From: Opitutales bacterium
Lineage (GTDB): Bacteria; Verrucomicrobiota; Verrucomicrobiia; Opitutales; Opitutaceae
Direction of reading: 5' to 3'
Length of the DNA stretch: 49,992 nucleotides
NCBI GenBank assembly: GCA_018700525.1
Contig: JABITN010000170.1
Location: 1 to 49,992 of the forward strand
The position numbers and the translations under genes are program-made. The notes beneath the pieces are model-generated. The model worked only from the letters and a program-made list of their open reading frames with translations, was not told where the DNA came from and searched no databases. Numbering within the stretch: the stretch's first letter is position 1; every line of letters begins with the position of its first letter. This document shows positions 36,045-44,152 of the stretch, in pieces.

Positions 36045-36277
36045 GGGAAAGAAAATAAAATCAGCCCAGATGGCTCGAGTCGGATCGCTTGAGTGCGGTC
36101 AACTTTTCGAAAGCTGTTGTAAAGGCGTTAAGTTAGGGGGTTATAGGATTAAGAGGATACAACTAAGGTCGAGCGAGAACGGTTTTATTGAATAATTACG
36201 TGCGGGTTTATTCTGAGGTTTCGAATGACGGAGTACTTGGAGATAGATCGGAATTCAAGGGCCGTAAGCGTGGTCTT

Positions 36278-37624
36278 CTAGAGGCTGAATGTATTGATGG
36301 CCAAGGTCGCCAGGCTGAGAAAGATGAAGAAGCCAATTACATCGGTGGCGGTAGTGACCATAATCGAAGAAGCGAGGGCAGGATCGATTTTCAGCGAGCG
36401 AAGGCCGAAGGGGACGAGCACTCCGGCGAGGGCCGCAGCAATCATGTTTAGGAGCATGGCGAGAAATACGACGAGTCCGAGGATGGGCATACCGATCCAG
36501 AGCCATGATGCGAGACCTGCTAAGGTTCCGATTGCGAAACCAGTGGTGAAACTTGTAATGACTTCTTTCAGGAGAAGGGGTTTCCATTCGTCATCGTCGA
36601 TCTCGCCCAGAGCGAGGGAACGTACGACGATGGTAAGGGTTTGGTTGCCCGCATTGCCTCCGAGCAATCCGACAATCGGAAGAAAAAAGGCGAGGATAGC
36701 GTATTGTTCGATCGCCGGTTCGAACATTGATACGACCCAGGCTATACCGAATCCAGTGCACAGGTTGACGCAAAGCCAGGGCAGTCGGTTGCGGACTGAT
36801 CTTCTCCAAGGCGTGGATACGGATTCGTCGCCTGAGATACCGACCATGCGTTGCATGTCTTCGGTGGCTTCTTCTTGAATGACATCGAGTACGTCATCGG
36901 AAGTCACACGGCCGACGAGTTTTCCAAAATCATCGACGACGGGCAGCGAACTGTAGTTGTATTTCTGAAAGAGATTGGCGATTTCCTCTTGGTCGGCGTT
37001 GACGCTGATCGAGCGGACTTCGGTAACCATTACTTTGCTGACAAGAAGGCGCAGGTCGCGAAAGAGGAGGTCGCGCAGTCGTAATACTCCTTTTAGGCGC
37101 TGGGAATCATCGATTGCATAGACGTAAATTGAACTGACATCTTCTTGGTCTTGATCTTCGTCCTTACGAATCGCTTCCCGGGCTTCGGCCAACGTGAGCG
37201 AATCCTTGATGGCGTGGACCTCCTTCTGCATGATTCCGCCCGCGGAATCCTCGGGGTACTCCATCAAGTCGGAGATTTCTTCGTACTCCTCGCTGGGGAG
37301 CTTTTCCATGATATCATGGAGTCGCTCGGGTGAGACGTCACCTAGCGCATCGGCCGCTTCGTCGGAGAGCATCTCTGGGATAATCTCGGTGACGCGTTCG
37401 AGGCGCATGTTTTCCATGAGCTCGGTTTGGAGCTCCTGGGGCAGCTCGGGAATGACGTCTGCAGTCTTGTCGTCATTCAGATCTCGGAAGACTTCGCGGA
37501 TTTCGTCGAGTTCCAGGTTCTCGATTTCAGCGGCAATATCGCTGGGGTGCATCTGGACCAACCGCGCCCGCCGCAGGGCGTAGGCTTCGGACTCAGTCGG
37601 ATTCTGCATTTCCCGCTCTTGCAT
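36278..37624 (-). CDS. mgtE: Magnesium transporter MgtE
   Basis: A 448-residue protein with the full MgtE order: cytoplasmic N domain of acidic helices (MHPSDIAAEIENLELDEIRE), two CBS domains (about 130-250, with YSSLPVVDDFGKLVGRVTSD), and five membrane helices (about 280-445) with GLLGGNAGNQTLTIVVRSLA, the pore helix, and ALASSIMVTTATDVIGFF. It passes Mg2+ inward and is gated by Mg2+ binding to the N and CBS domains. ATG 37624 or 37609 fits the family; the long upstream open frame does not. Divergent from the YheT-like gene. Confidence 0.95.
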   Translation of the reverse strand: MQEREMQNPTESEAYALRRARLVQMHPSDIAAEIENLELDEIREVFRDLNDDKTADVIPELPQELQTELMENMRLERVTEIIPEMLSDEAADALGDVSPERLHDIMEKLPSEEYEEISDLMEYPEDSAGGIMQKEVHAIKDSLTLAEAREAIRKDEDQDQEDVSSIYVYAIDDSQRLKGVLRLRDLLFRDLRLLVSKVMVTEVRSISVNADQEEIANLFQKYNYSSLPVVDDFGKLVGRVTSDDVLDVIQEEATEDMQRMVGISGDESVSTPWRRSVRNRLPWLCVNLCTGFGIAWVVSMFEPAIEQYAILAFFLPIVGLLGGNAGNQTLTIVVRSLALGEIDDDEWKPLLLKEVITSFTTGFAIGTLAGLASWLWIGMPILGLVVFLAMLLNMIAAALAGVLVPFGLRSLKIDPALASSIMVTTATDVIGFFIFLSLATLAINTFSL

Positions 37625-37821
37625 GAGGCTAGTTGTAGGGGTTCGAGCGTGGGCTTCAAGTCGCCTATTGGGCAATTTTGAAAAAACTGAGGTTTTGGGC
37701 TTTTTCCGGCAGCGTAATCGCTGATGAGCTGCACTTCGGCTGGATGTCATTCGGACAAATGAGAAACTTTGCCAGTAATCGGAGCTTGCGAGAGCCCGGT
37801 TGTTTGGTTTGTTCGCAAGCT

Positions 37822-38805
37822 GTGCCTTTAATCGCGAATTCGACGTATCGCTCGCCTTGGTGGATTTCCAATCCACATTGGCAGACGATCTTGCCGAATG
37901 TCACCAGGAGGCGACTACGGATTCGATATCGTCGCGAGCGTTTCGAATTGCCGGATACGGACTTCGTGGATGTCGATTGGGTGAAATCGGGCGATCAAGA
38001 GTCGAGGTCGCGTTGCTGTATTGTTATCCATGGTTTGGAGGGGAATAGCCAGGCGCCTTACGTAAAGGCAATGGCTCGGACCTTCGATAGGGCGAGCTAC
38101 GCGGTTGGCGCTTTGAATCTGAGAGGTTGTAGCGGCGAGCCAAATAGGCTAGAGCGATTTTACCATAGCGGGGACACTGTGGGATTGGCTGAGGTCATGA
38201 ATCGAGTAGCTGAGCGATATGGCGAAGTGTATGTCGTGGGCTTTAGCCTGGGAGGCAATGTGGCGTTGAAGTATTTTGGGGAAACGTCGTCCTGGCTTCC
38301 GAAACCGGTTCGAGCGGTTGCGGCGTTTAGCGTTCCATGCGAGCTACAAGGAGGTTCGGATTGTTTAGCCGAGTCCGGCAATAGGTTTTATATGAAGCGT
38401 TTTGCACGGCGTTTGTGTTCTAAGCTCCGGGATAAAGACGAATTGTATCCAGAATTTAGTTATGCTAACGGTTGCTTGAAAATGAAAACTTTCTATGATT
38501 TCGACGGAACCTATACTGCACCGCTCAATGGGTTTCGCGATGCAGTCGATTACTGGACGCAATCCAGTTGCGCTCGCTCGTTGGATAGGATTGATCGACC
38601 GGCCTTATTGGTAAATGCGAAAAACGATCCTTTCCTGTCGGAAGCTTGCTACCCCGTTGAGATTGCCCGGGAGAGCAAGTGGCTGCATTTGGAAATTCCT
38701 GAAGGCGGAGGTCATTGCGGATTCCCCGGAAAGGCGAGTCCTGCAGGTTATTGGCATGAGCTCAGGGCTTTGGCATTCTTCGAAGCCGCGAGGAATCAAA
38801 GCTAA
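37822..38805 (+). CDS. YheT-like alpha/beta-hydrolase
   Basis: A 327-residue hydrolase of the UPF0017/YheT type (E. coli YheT 340). PWWISNPHWQTILP is the family N-terminal signature, CCIVIHGLEGNSQAPYVKAM is the oxyanion-hole strand, Ser142 is in VGFSLGGNVALKYFG, the acid is in VNAKNDPFLSE and the His in EGGGHCGFPGK. Substrate unknown; family members are esterases of lipids or short acyl chains. GTG 37822 matches the family start; ATG 37759 upstream is possible and would overlap the mgtE promoter region less naturally. No operon partner. Confidence 0.87.
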   Translation: MPLIANSTYRSPWWISNPHWQTILPNVTRRRLRIRYRRERFELPDTDFVDVDWVKSGDQESRSRCCIVIHGLEGNSQAPYVKAMARTFDRASYAVGALNLRGCSGEPNRLERFYHSGDTVGLAEVMNRVAERYGEVYVVGFSLGGNVALKYFGETSSWLPKPVRAVAAFSVPCELQGGSDCLAESGNRFYMKRFARRLCSKLRDKDELYPEFSYANGCLKMKTFYDFDGTYTAPLNGFRDAVDYWTQSSCARSLDRIDRPALLVNAKNDPFLSEACYPVEIARESKWLHLEIPEGGGHCGFPGKASPAGYWHELRALAFFEAARNQS

Positions 38806-38964
38806 CCTGCCCAGTCGCTTTTGAACGCTTGTGAGGATTCGTTGTCCAATGGATTTGTAAACGCGTACGCCTTTAGGGTTTGGCTTGAGATTGAAGTTTT
38901 ACAGATCACGGATTGACGGAAGATTACGTTTGTAGTCTATTAAGTTCTGCTTGTATAAGATACG

Positions 38965-39333
38965 ATGAATGCCCCAAGAATATCGGATGCGGAATGGGAG
39001 GTTATGAAAGCCTTGTGGGACCACGAGCCCATGACCGCAGTGGAAGTGCTCGCGCGGTTGACGCACGATTTATGGAAACAGAAAACGGTTAATACGTTTC
39101 TGGTTCGTTTGGAGGCAAAGGGGGTTGTGGAATCGAAGCGCGAAGGTCGGGCGAATGTTTACCGTTCCTTACTGAGCGAGAGTGAGTGTCGCCGCGCGGA
39201 AGGAAGCCAGTTCCTCTCGAAGGTCTTTCGCGGCGAGGTGGCTCCGATGATGCTCCACTTTATAGAGAACGAGGAATTGTCAGGAGACGATATAGATGAA
39301 TTGAGGCGAATTTTAGAGGAAAAGGGTAAGTAA
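38965..39333 (+). CDS. BlaI/MecI/CopY-family transcription repressor
   Basis: A 122-residue winged-helix repressor: ISDAEWEVMKALWDHEPMTA, KQKTVNTFLVRLEAKGVV recognition helix, GRANVYRSLLSESE wing, and a helical dimerisation tail. In the classical system the partner BlaR1 protease cleaves it when beta-lactam or another cue is sensed. Its partner gene begins 10 bp downstream but is truncated. A sequence TTGACG at 38913, with TATTAA 19 bp on, is a weak promoter candidate; a BlaI operator cannot be assigned with certainty. Confidence 0.9.
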   Translation: MNAPRISDAEWEVMKALWDHEPMTAVEVLARLTHDLWKQKTVNTFLVRLEAKGVVESKREGRANVYRSLLSESECRRAEGSQFLSKVFRGEVAPMMLHFIENEELSGDDIDELRRILEEKGK

Positions 39334-39343
39334 GAGGGCGGAT

Positions 39344-39790
39344 TTGTTTTGGGCACATTGGGACGCGACCATTAGATTCGCTCTTCTCGCGTTGATCCTC
39401 CTCGCGATTACGCCTTTGCTTAAACGGATGATTTCGCCGCACTTGTTGTGTTGGGCTTGGGCGATATTGCTCCTGAGGTTGGCGCTCCCGTTTTCTTTGC
39501 CGTTTAGCGGAAGTGTATTCAATGCCCATGAAAACCTGAAACCTTCGACGTGGACGGAAACGATCCGCCGCGGAGTTGTGAATGCTGGTTTGGGCGAGAC
39601 GATTGTTCCAAATATGTGTGACCAGGATGATGTCATCATTGCGCCGCGGATACCGGTGTCTTGGGAATCGGCTCTGATGTCCTTATGGTTGCTCGGGGTT
39701 GTCGACGACAGTTTATCGGAAATTTAATTGGAAGAGGCTTCGCTGGCAAGTGCCGGAGAGGCATCGGCTTGGTTGGGGTTGCCTTTTTGG
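39344..39790 (+). pseudogene. Truncated BlaR1/M56-type sensor peptidase
   Basis: From a TTG at 39344 the frame encodes the N-terminal membrane part of an M56 protein: FALLALILLAITPLLKRMIS, LLCWAWAILLLRLALPFSLP, a periplasmic loop and SALMSLWLLGVV. It then hits a stop at 39727 (DDSLSEI). In a second frame a fragment like VYRKFNWKRLRWQVP, as after the second helix, can be read to about 39785. The HExxH peptidase and sensor domains are absent, and the convergent di-haem gene begins there. Frameshift plus truncation; it cannot cleave BlaI. Confidence 0.75.
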
Positions 39791-39793
39791 AAT

Positions 39794-41137
39794 CTATAGC
39801 GCCTCGACGAAATCGATCAGGATCTGACGTTCAGAGGAGCTTAGGCGCATGAAGGCTTGTTTGCTGAATTCGGCTTCGCCGCCGTGCCAGAGAATTGCTT
39901 CTTCCACGTTACGGGCTCGTCCATCGTGAAGCAGGCGACTGTGTCCGTTGACTGCTTGGGTTAACCCGAGTCCCCAAAGTGGAGGTGTGCGCCATTCGTT
40001 GCCCTTGGCCTCGAAATCGGAGCGATTGTCGGCAAGCGGTTCGCCCATGTCGTGGAGGAGAAGGTCCGTATAAGGGTAGATTCGTTGATTCGCGAGGGCG
40101 GGAATTTCGGTCTGCGCTCGCGTTGTGAAATCGGGAGTGTGGCAACTCGAGCAGTGGCTTTGAGTGAAGAGTTGACGACCGTTTTCGTAAGCCTCGTCGC
40201 TCTTGAAGCGACTGGCTGGGGGAGCCAGCGCTTTAAGGTAGAATACGATGTCTTCGAGGTCGCGTTTGCTGAGTTCCGGAGAACCGCCGCTAGGGAAATC
40301 CAATTCATCTAATTGGGAGCTTGAATGGTTTTCGTTGGGGAAGAGCATGGAGGTGATTCCGAGGTCGCTTTGAAACGCGCCAGCGCTTTGATCTTCGATA
40401 GTCGCTTTGTTGGCTTTCCATCCATATTTGCCCAATTGGCGTTCGCCTTTACTGGGGCTTTTTACCCAATTGGGTCGACCGGAAATTCCGTCGCCGTTCG
40501 TGTCGCTGGGGTCGGAGCGAGCGAGAATGATTTCGTCAGGGATTGCATCGAGTAAGCCCAATCCAAATACGCTCGGAGCTAATCGAGGAGATACCATGAG
40601 CGGGGAGCTCGGTTCGGTGTATCCCCATTTTTTTATAGCGTATAGAGGTTTTTGGATACGGTATTCATTCCCATCGGGATAGTTGCTGACGATTTCCTGA
40701 TAGGAGATTTCGATTGCTGCTTCGGGTGGCAGTCCGGGCAGCGCTCTGACGCTGATTTGATTACCGTAGATCGGATGGGGGGCTTCATTTTCGGCCTGGC
40801 TGATGCGGATGAGGAAGCCGTTCGGTATTTCGCCTTTTTCGGGGGGGCGCCCGCGTCCGTCTTTGAAGTGGCAAGCAGAGCAAGAGCGTGCGTTGAATAG
40901 CGGACCGAGTCCGTCGCGACCATCGACGACCGAGGATGCGTTGACCCAATTAGTATTGAAAATCGTATCGCCGGAAAAGAATTGGGCGAAGTTCCTGGGG
41001 TCGAGATTACTGGCGGGCTGAGTGTAGGCTTCGCGCGAGTTCTCGAATGCAGTGGTTGCGCCGCCTGGCAGATTGGGGTCCGCCGCGAGCGGCCAGCAAC
41101 CGATGGCGAGCAGTAACCAAATGCGGGAAAAGCTCAT
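39794..41137 (-). CDS. Exported di-haem oxidoreductase (DHOR/DUF1111-like)
   Basis: A 447-residue periplasmic c-type cytochrome. A signal peptide ends near ADPNLPGG. Haem sites are CSACH at 86-90 and CSSCH at 329-333; FNARSCSACHFKDGRGRPP and GLGLLDAIPD are hallmarks of the di-haem oxidoreductase family formerly called thiol oxidoreductases. The C-terminus has SRLLHDGRARNVEEAILWHG. In Pseudomonas-like bacteria this family is co-encoded with imelysin in iron-regulated loci. Its start overlaps the imelysin stop by 4 bp (ATGA), so they are translationally coupled. Substrate unproven; electron transfer tied to iron uptake is inferred. Confidence 0.9.
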   Translation of the reverse strand: MSFSRIWLLLAIGCWPLAADPNLPGGATTAFENSREAYTQPASNLDPRNFAQFFSGDTIFNTNWVNASSVVDGRDGLGPLFNARSCSACHFKDGRGRPPEKGEIPNGFLIRISQAENEAPHPIYGNQISVRALPGLPPEAAIEISYQEIVSNYPDGNEYRIQKPLYAIKKWGYTEPSSPLMVSPRLAPSVFGLGLLDAIPDEIILARSDPSDTNGDGISGRPNWVKSPSKGERQLGKYGWKANKATIEDQSAGAFQSDLGITSMLFPNENHSSSQLDELDFPSGGSPELSKRDLEDIVFYLKALAPPASRFKSDEAYENGRQLFTQSHCSSCHTPDFTTRAQTEIPALANQRIYPYTDLLLHDMGEPLADNRSDFEAKGNEWRTPPLWGLGLTQAVNGHSRLLHDGRARNVEEAILWHGGEAEFSKQAFMRLSSSERQILIDFVEAL

Positions 41138-42324
41138 CGTCCTTTAACGGAAAGCTGCATGGCTTCTTCCGCATCGGAGAGCGTGTAGACGAATTCCCAA
41201 AGAGCGGCGACGGCAGCTTGAATCGCTTGGTGTTCCGATCCGCCTTCTTGAGCCATGATCGATTGATCGAAGGGAGTGGGGATGACCGAGATCAATTTCT
41301 TGGCTGTGTGGAATTGGTTTCTAACGCTCTCGGCGATTTCGGAATCTGCGGTTGCTATAAGATCGTAGAAACCCGTTTCGTCGATTATTACTTTGCCGGA
41401 ATTGCTGGTGAAAGTTCCGAATAGGATGGATTCGATGCCTTCCATATTGGATACGAGGTCGTTGTGAGTGGTGTCGCTGAAACACGAATGTTCGTCTTCC
41501 TGGGACCGACTGCGCAGAGCGGTCGCGAGGCGTTCGCTGGCGATCTCTCGCCCGGAGAGAGCGGAAAGGCCTCGGAGAACGGTGCGAATGATTCTGGAGG
41601 GACGGCGCAGGAAGAATTCGCCGGGGGTGCCATCGTAGTTAAATGGGTTCCAAGAGTCGGCGATTGCCACTAGATGGAATCGCAGCACTTCAGTGGCTGT
41701 AACCAAATAAGTCATACGCCGATCGGCGTTGGGAGCAGTCGTGTAATCGGTCCAGGAGCGTTGGCCTGGTCCCTTGGTATTGAAGTCTTGTCCCCATAGA
41801 AGAAATTCGATCGCGTGCCAGCCTGTGGCAATATTGGCTTCGCCGCCGGCTTCGTTGAGTTTGGGTAGGGAAACGCTGTTCAGTTTCGGGTAGCGATCGG
41901 GTTGGTTGATGATGCCGGAATTGGGATCGTCGCGGGTGTAATCGATGTAGCTTTCATCAACTGGCCAGGCATTGATGAATATTTCCAAATCGAGTTCGTC
42001 GATTGCAGTTTCTGAAAAGCGAAAGGCTTCCGTTCGGCCGTAAATTTTGCGAGCTTGGACCCAGAGCCGTTTGGCTTCCTCGAATGTTTCAGGTCCAGGG
42101 TCTTTGCGAAAGGCGTAGATCGCCATGTTGAATCGAATGATCTCGCGGACCGAGTCTGAATACATTTCCCAAGCGAGGTCCGCGTAATTCGACAATGCTT
42201 GGTGAGCAACTTCGTTCGAGTAGGGCTGACCTGGAGGGGTTGGCGGGAATGGTTCGAAATCGGCGAATGTTGTCGAAGACGCGACGAAACCAAGAGCCAG
42301 GAAATTGAGAATTCGAGTTTTCAT
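41134..42324 (-). CDS. Imelysin-family (M75) periplasmic protein
   Basis: A 396-residue exported protein with a signal peptide (MKTRILNFLALGFVASSTTFA). The imelysin signature GxHxxE is present as GWHAIEFLLWGQ at 168-179, and SYIDYTRDDPN plus the RRMTYLVTATEVLRFHL helix belong to the two four-helix-bundle halves. Imelysins are iron-regulated and thought to bind iron or a ferric complex; peptidase activity is doubtful. It lies 36 bp after the thioredoxin-like gene and overlaps the di-haem gene by 4 bp. Confidence 0.9.
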   Translation of the reverse strand: MKTRILNFLALGFVASSTTFADFEPFPPTPPGQPYSNEVAHQALSNYADLAWEMYSDSVREIIRFNMAIYAFRKDPGPETFEEAKRLWVQARKIYGRTEAFRFSETAIDELDLEIFINAWPVDESYIDYTRDDPNSGIINQPDRYPKLNSVSLPKLNEAGGEANIATGWHAIEFLLWGQDFNTKGPGQRSWTDYTTAPNADRRMTYLVTATEVLRFHLVAIADSWNPFNYDGTPGEFFLRRPSRIIRTVLRGLSALSGREIASERLATALRSRSQEDEHSCFSDTTHNDLVSNMEGIESILFGTFTSNSGKVIIDETGFYDLIATADSEIAESVRNQFHTAKKLISVIPTPFDQSIMAQEGGSEHQAIQAAVAALWEFVYTLSDAEEAMQLSVKGR

Positions 42325-42360
42325 GCAAGATAGGAGTTCATCATTTAAGAGAAGCGCCTT

Positions 42361-42848
42361 TCAGGCAATGGAAATTGTTTCAGTGTCCGATTGCGGCCGG
42401 GCTTTAGAGGGAGGCGAGGAAGGTCTCTGGCGAAAGGGTCGTTGGAATGTTTTCAGTTTGTTGCCGTTGGCGTCGAGAGTGAGCAAGTTCGGAAAGCCGC
42501 GGAGTTGGTGTTTTTCCATGAAGGCTTTACCTTCTTCGGTTTCGTACTCGATTCGGGTGAAAATATAGTTGTTTTGGATCTTCGTTTTGACTGCTTCGTT
42601 GGCGAAAACCTGCTTGTCGAGCTGTCGGCATGACGGGCACCAAATGGCGGAGAGGTCAGCCAGGACTGGCTTCTCGGTTTCTTTCGATTTCGCTAGAGCG
42701 GTCTCTAGAGAGAGGATTTCAAGGCCTGTGCTATCGATTGTTTTTTGACCGAGATGGGTCTGATAGGCGGTGTTAAGAAAGTAAGCTCCGATCGCGATGA
42801 CGGCGAAGGTTAGGAGCGAGCGAATAATGGATTTATTTTTTTAGGCAT
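42361..42848 (-). pseudogene. Thioredoxin-like gene with its frame broken at an A7 run
   Basis: A membrane-anchored thioredoxin fold: KNKSIIRSLLTFAVIAIGAY, then LADLSAIWCPSCRQLDKQVF with a CxxC active site and the cis-Pro loop GFPNLLTLDANG. The frame has no ATG or GTG at its 5' end; a TAA lies directly upstream. However ATG 42848 starts MPKK in another frame, followed by seven A. One extra A, or a -1 slip on the A7 run, joins the start to the domain, giving about 162 residues. So this is a frameshift, a sequencing error or a genuine slippage site. The gene would reduce disulfides, perhaps for cytochrome maturation, in the imelysin operon. Confidence 0.75.
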
Positions 42849-42893
42849 GCTTAGCTCCCGTGTTAACGTTCAGGGGAGTGGATTTGTTGCGGA

Positions 42894-43052
42894 TCAATCG
42901 CTGTCGGGATTGTCGGCGTTTCTCCATTCGTTGCAGCAGGATCCGTAGATAGGGTAGCATTCGTCGCAGACAGGAGGGTAGTCTGCCTGGAATTCGATTG
43001 GCGCTCCGCAACGTTGGCATTTGGCGGATCTTGCGGATTCGTTGGTTTTCAT
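42894..43052 (-). CDS. Small Cys-rich zinc-ribbon-like protein
   Basis: A 52-residue protein: SAKCQRCGAPIEF, then PPVCDECYPIYGSCCNEW. The pairs CxxC at 12-15 and CxxC at 29-32 form a treble-clef or zinc-ribbon-like pattern, and a CC pair at 39-40 follows. It opens a minus-strand group with thioredoxin-like, imelysin and di-haem genes. The neighbouring longer open frame on this strand is a shadow with no family features. Metal binding is inferred from Cys spacing; no specific function can be given. Confidence 0.65.
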   Translation of the reverse strand: MKTNESARSAKCQRCGAPIEFQADYPPVCDECYPIYGSCCNEWRNADNPDSD

Positions 43053-43178
43053 CGGTTTTCTTTGTGAAGAGCCCCATCTTGCTGGAAATTGGAGGGAGGA
43101 AGCCAGTGAAATTTTCGAGGTTAATTACAATTTTGGGCGATTATTTCCGTCATCTATTGTTCCTCGCCGGTAAGGTTC

Positions 43179-43245
43179 GCTGTCCTCAGTGGTAAAGAAA
43201 TCAAAATGAACAAACCATAAGGAATCTTAGAACCACTGAGCACAC
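43179..43245. repeat. Imperfect inverted repeat upstream of the ABC operon
   Basis: CTGTCCTCAGTGGT (43180-43193) and ACCACTGAGCACA (43232-43244) pair over nine perfect bases plus three of the next four. This resembles a decayed member of a CTCAGTGGTT/AACCACTGAG repeat class. The remaining part of 43053-43456 holds no gene; a CCTGAT/ATCAGG dyad at 43339-43354 lies about 100 bp before the ABC start and may be a regulator site or weak terminator. Confidence 0.5.
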
Positions 43246-43456
43246 TGATTTACACTAACGCAAATAAACCGAAAGCAATTGGGATGACGCTTGATGCAGT
43301 AAGGGTGGGCTGAATTTCTTCGACCCGAGAGCTTACGACCTGATTAATATCAGGTGGCTCTTTTAATCGCATCCATTGCAATTCGCTTGGATCGGGCAAC
43401 TCGTGTATTGAAAGTGCGGAGAAATTAAGCAGCGTGAGTTGAGTCTCGTTTAATTT

Positions 43457-44152
43457 ATGGCCCTACTATCTTTAAAAAACCTTTCGAAACGCTATTTGTC
43501 GGATCGAGGCGAATGGACTGAGATTGTCCGCATTTCGTCTTTTGAGCTCGATGCTGGGGAGCAGGTATTGCTCCAGGGCGAAAGCGGTTCAGGCAAGTCG
43601 ACTTTGCTAAATGTGATCGCCGGAATCGTTGCGGCGGATGAAGGAGCGGTCACGCTCGACGGAACGGATATGCGAGCCCTTGCGGAATCTGCTCGTGATG
43701 CCCACCGGGCTCGTTCCCTGGGTTACGTGTTTCAAAATTTCAATTTGCTGGATGCCTATTCGTGTATCGAGAATGTGGAGTTAGGCATGGCTTTTGGCGG
43801 AAAGACTGATGTGGCCCTTGCCCGAAAGTTACTGGAACGGGTTGGTTTGGGGGAGCGCTTGAATTATCGTCCGGATCAATTGTCTCAGGGGCAGAAGCAG
43901 CGAGTGGCTATTGCGAGGGCATTGGCGAATCGGCCAAAGTTAGTTTTGGCAGATGAGCCAACGGGCAATTTGGATCCAAGCAATGCGGCGGTAGCATTGG
44001 ATTTAATTCAATCGCTATGCAGGGAAAATGGAACGGCATTGCTTCTGGTGAGTCATGATCCGTCGCTTAAAGATCGATTCGAGCGAACGATCGATTTATC
44101 GGAATTGAACGAAGCAAGTTCGTTGCTGCCAGGATCGGAGGGACTTTCATGA
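43457..44152 (+). CDS. ABC transporter ATP-binding protein, LolD/MacB type
   Basis: A 231-residue ATPase. Walker A GESGSGKST at 41-49, Q-loop YVFQNFNLL, signature LSQGQ at 142-146, Walker B KLVLADEP at 161-168, D-loop NLD and switch His in LVSHD. This is the short, FtsX-partner class (LolD, MacB, FtsE), which powers work on lipoproteins, surface proteins or export rather than solute uptake. Its stop overlaps the permease start by 4 bp, so they are translationally coupled. First gene of a four-gene operon. Confidence 0.95.
   Translation: MALLSLKNLSKRYLSDRGEWTEIVRISSFELDAGEQVLLQGESGSGKSTLLNVIAGIVAADEGAVTLDGTDMRALAESARDAHRARSLGYVFQNFNLLDAYSCIENVELGMAFGGKTDVALARKLLERVGLGERLNYRPDQLSQGQKQRVAIARALANRPKLVLADEPTGNLDPSNAAVALDLIQSLCRENGTALLLVSHDPSLKDRFERTIDLSELNEASSLLPGSEGLS

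Noticed and set aside
42841-43077. A 78-codon basic open frame on the minus strand upstream of the thioredoxin gene
   Set aside because: It overlaps the 52-residue Cys-rich frame, whose CxxC pairs and composition are much more protein-like. The longer frame has a skewed Arg/Leu content and no motif.
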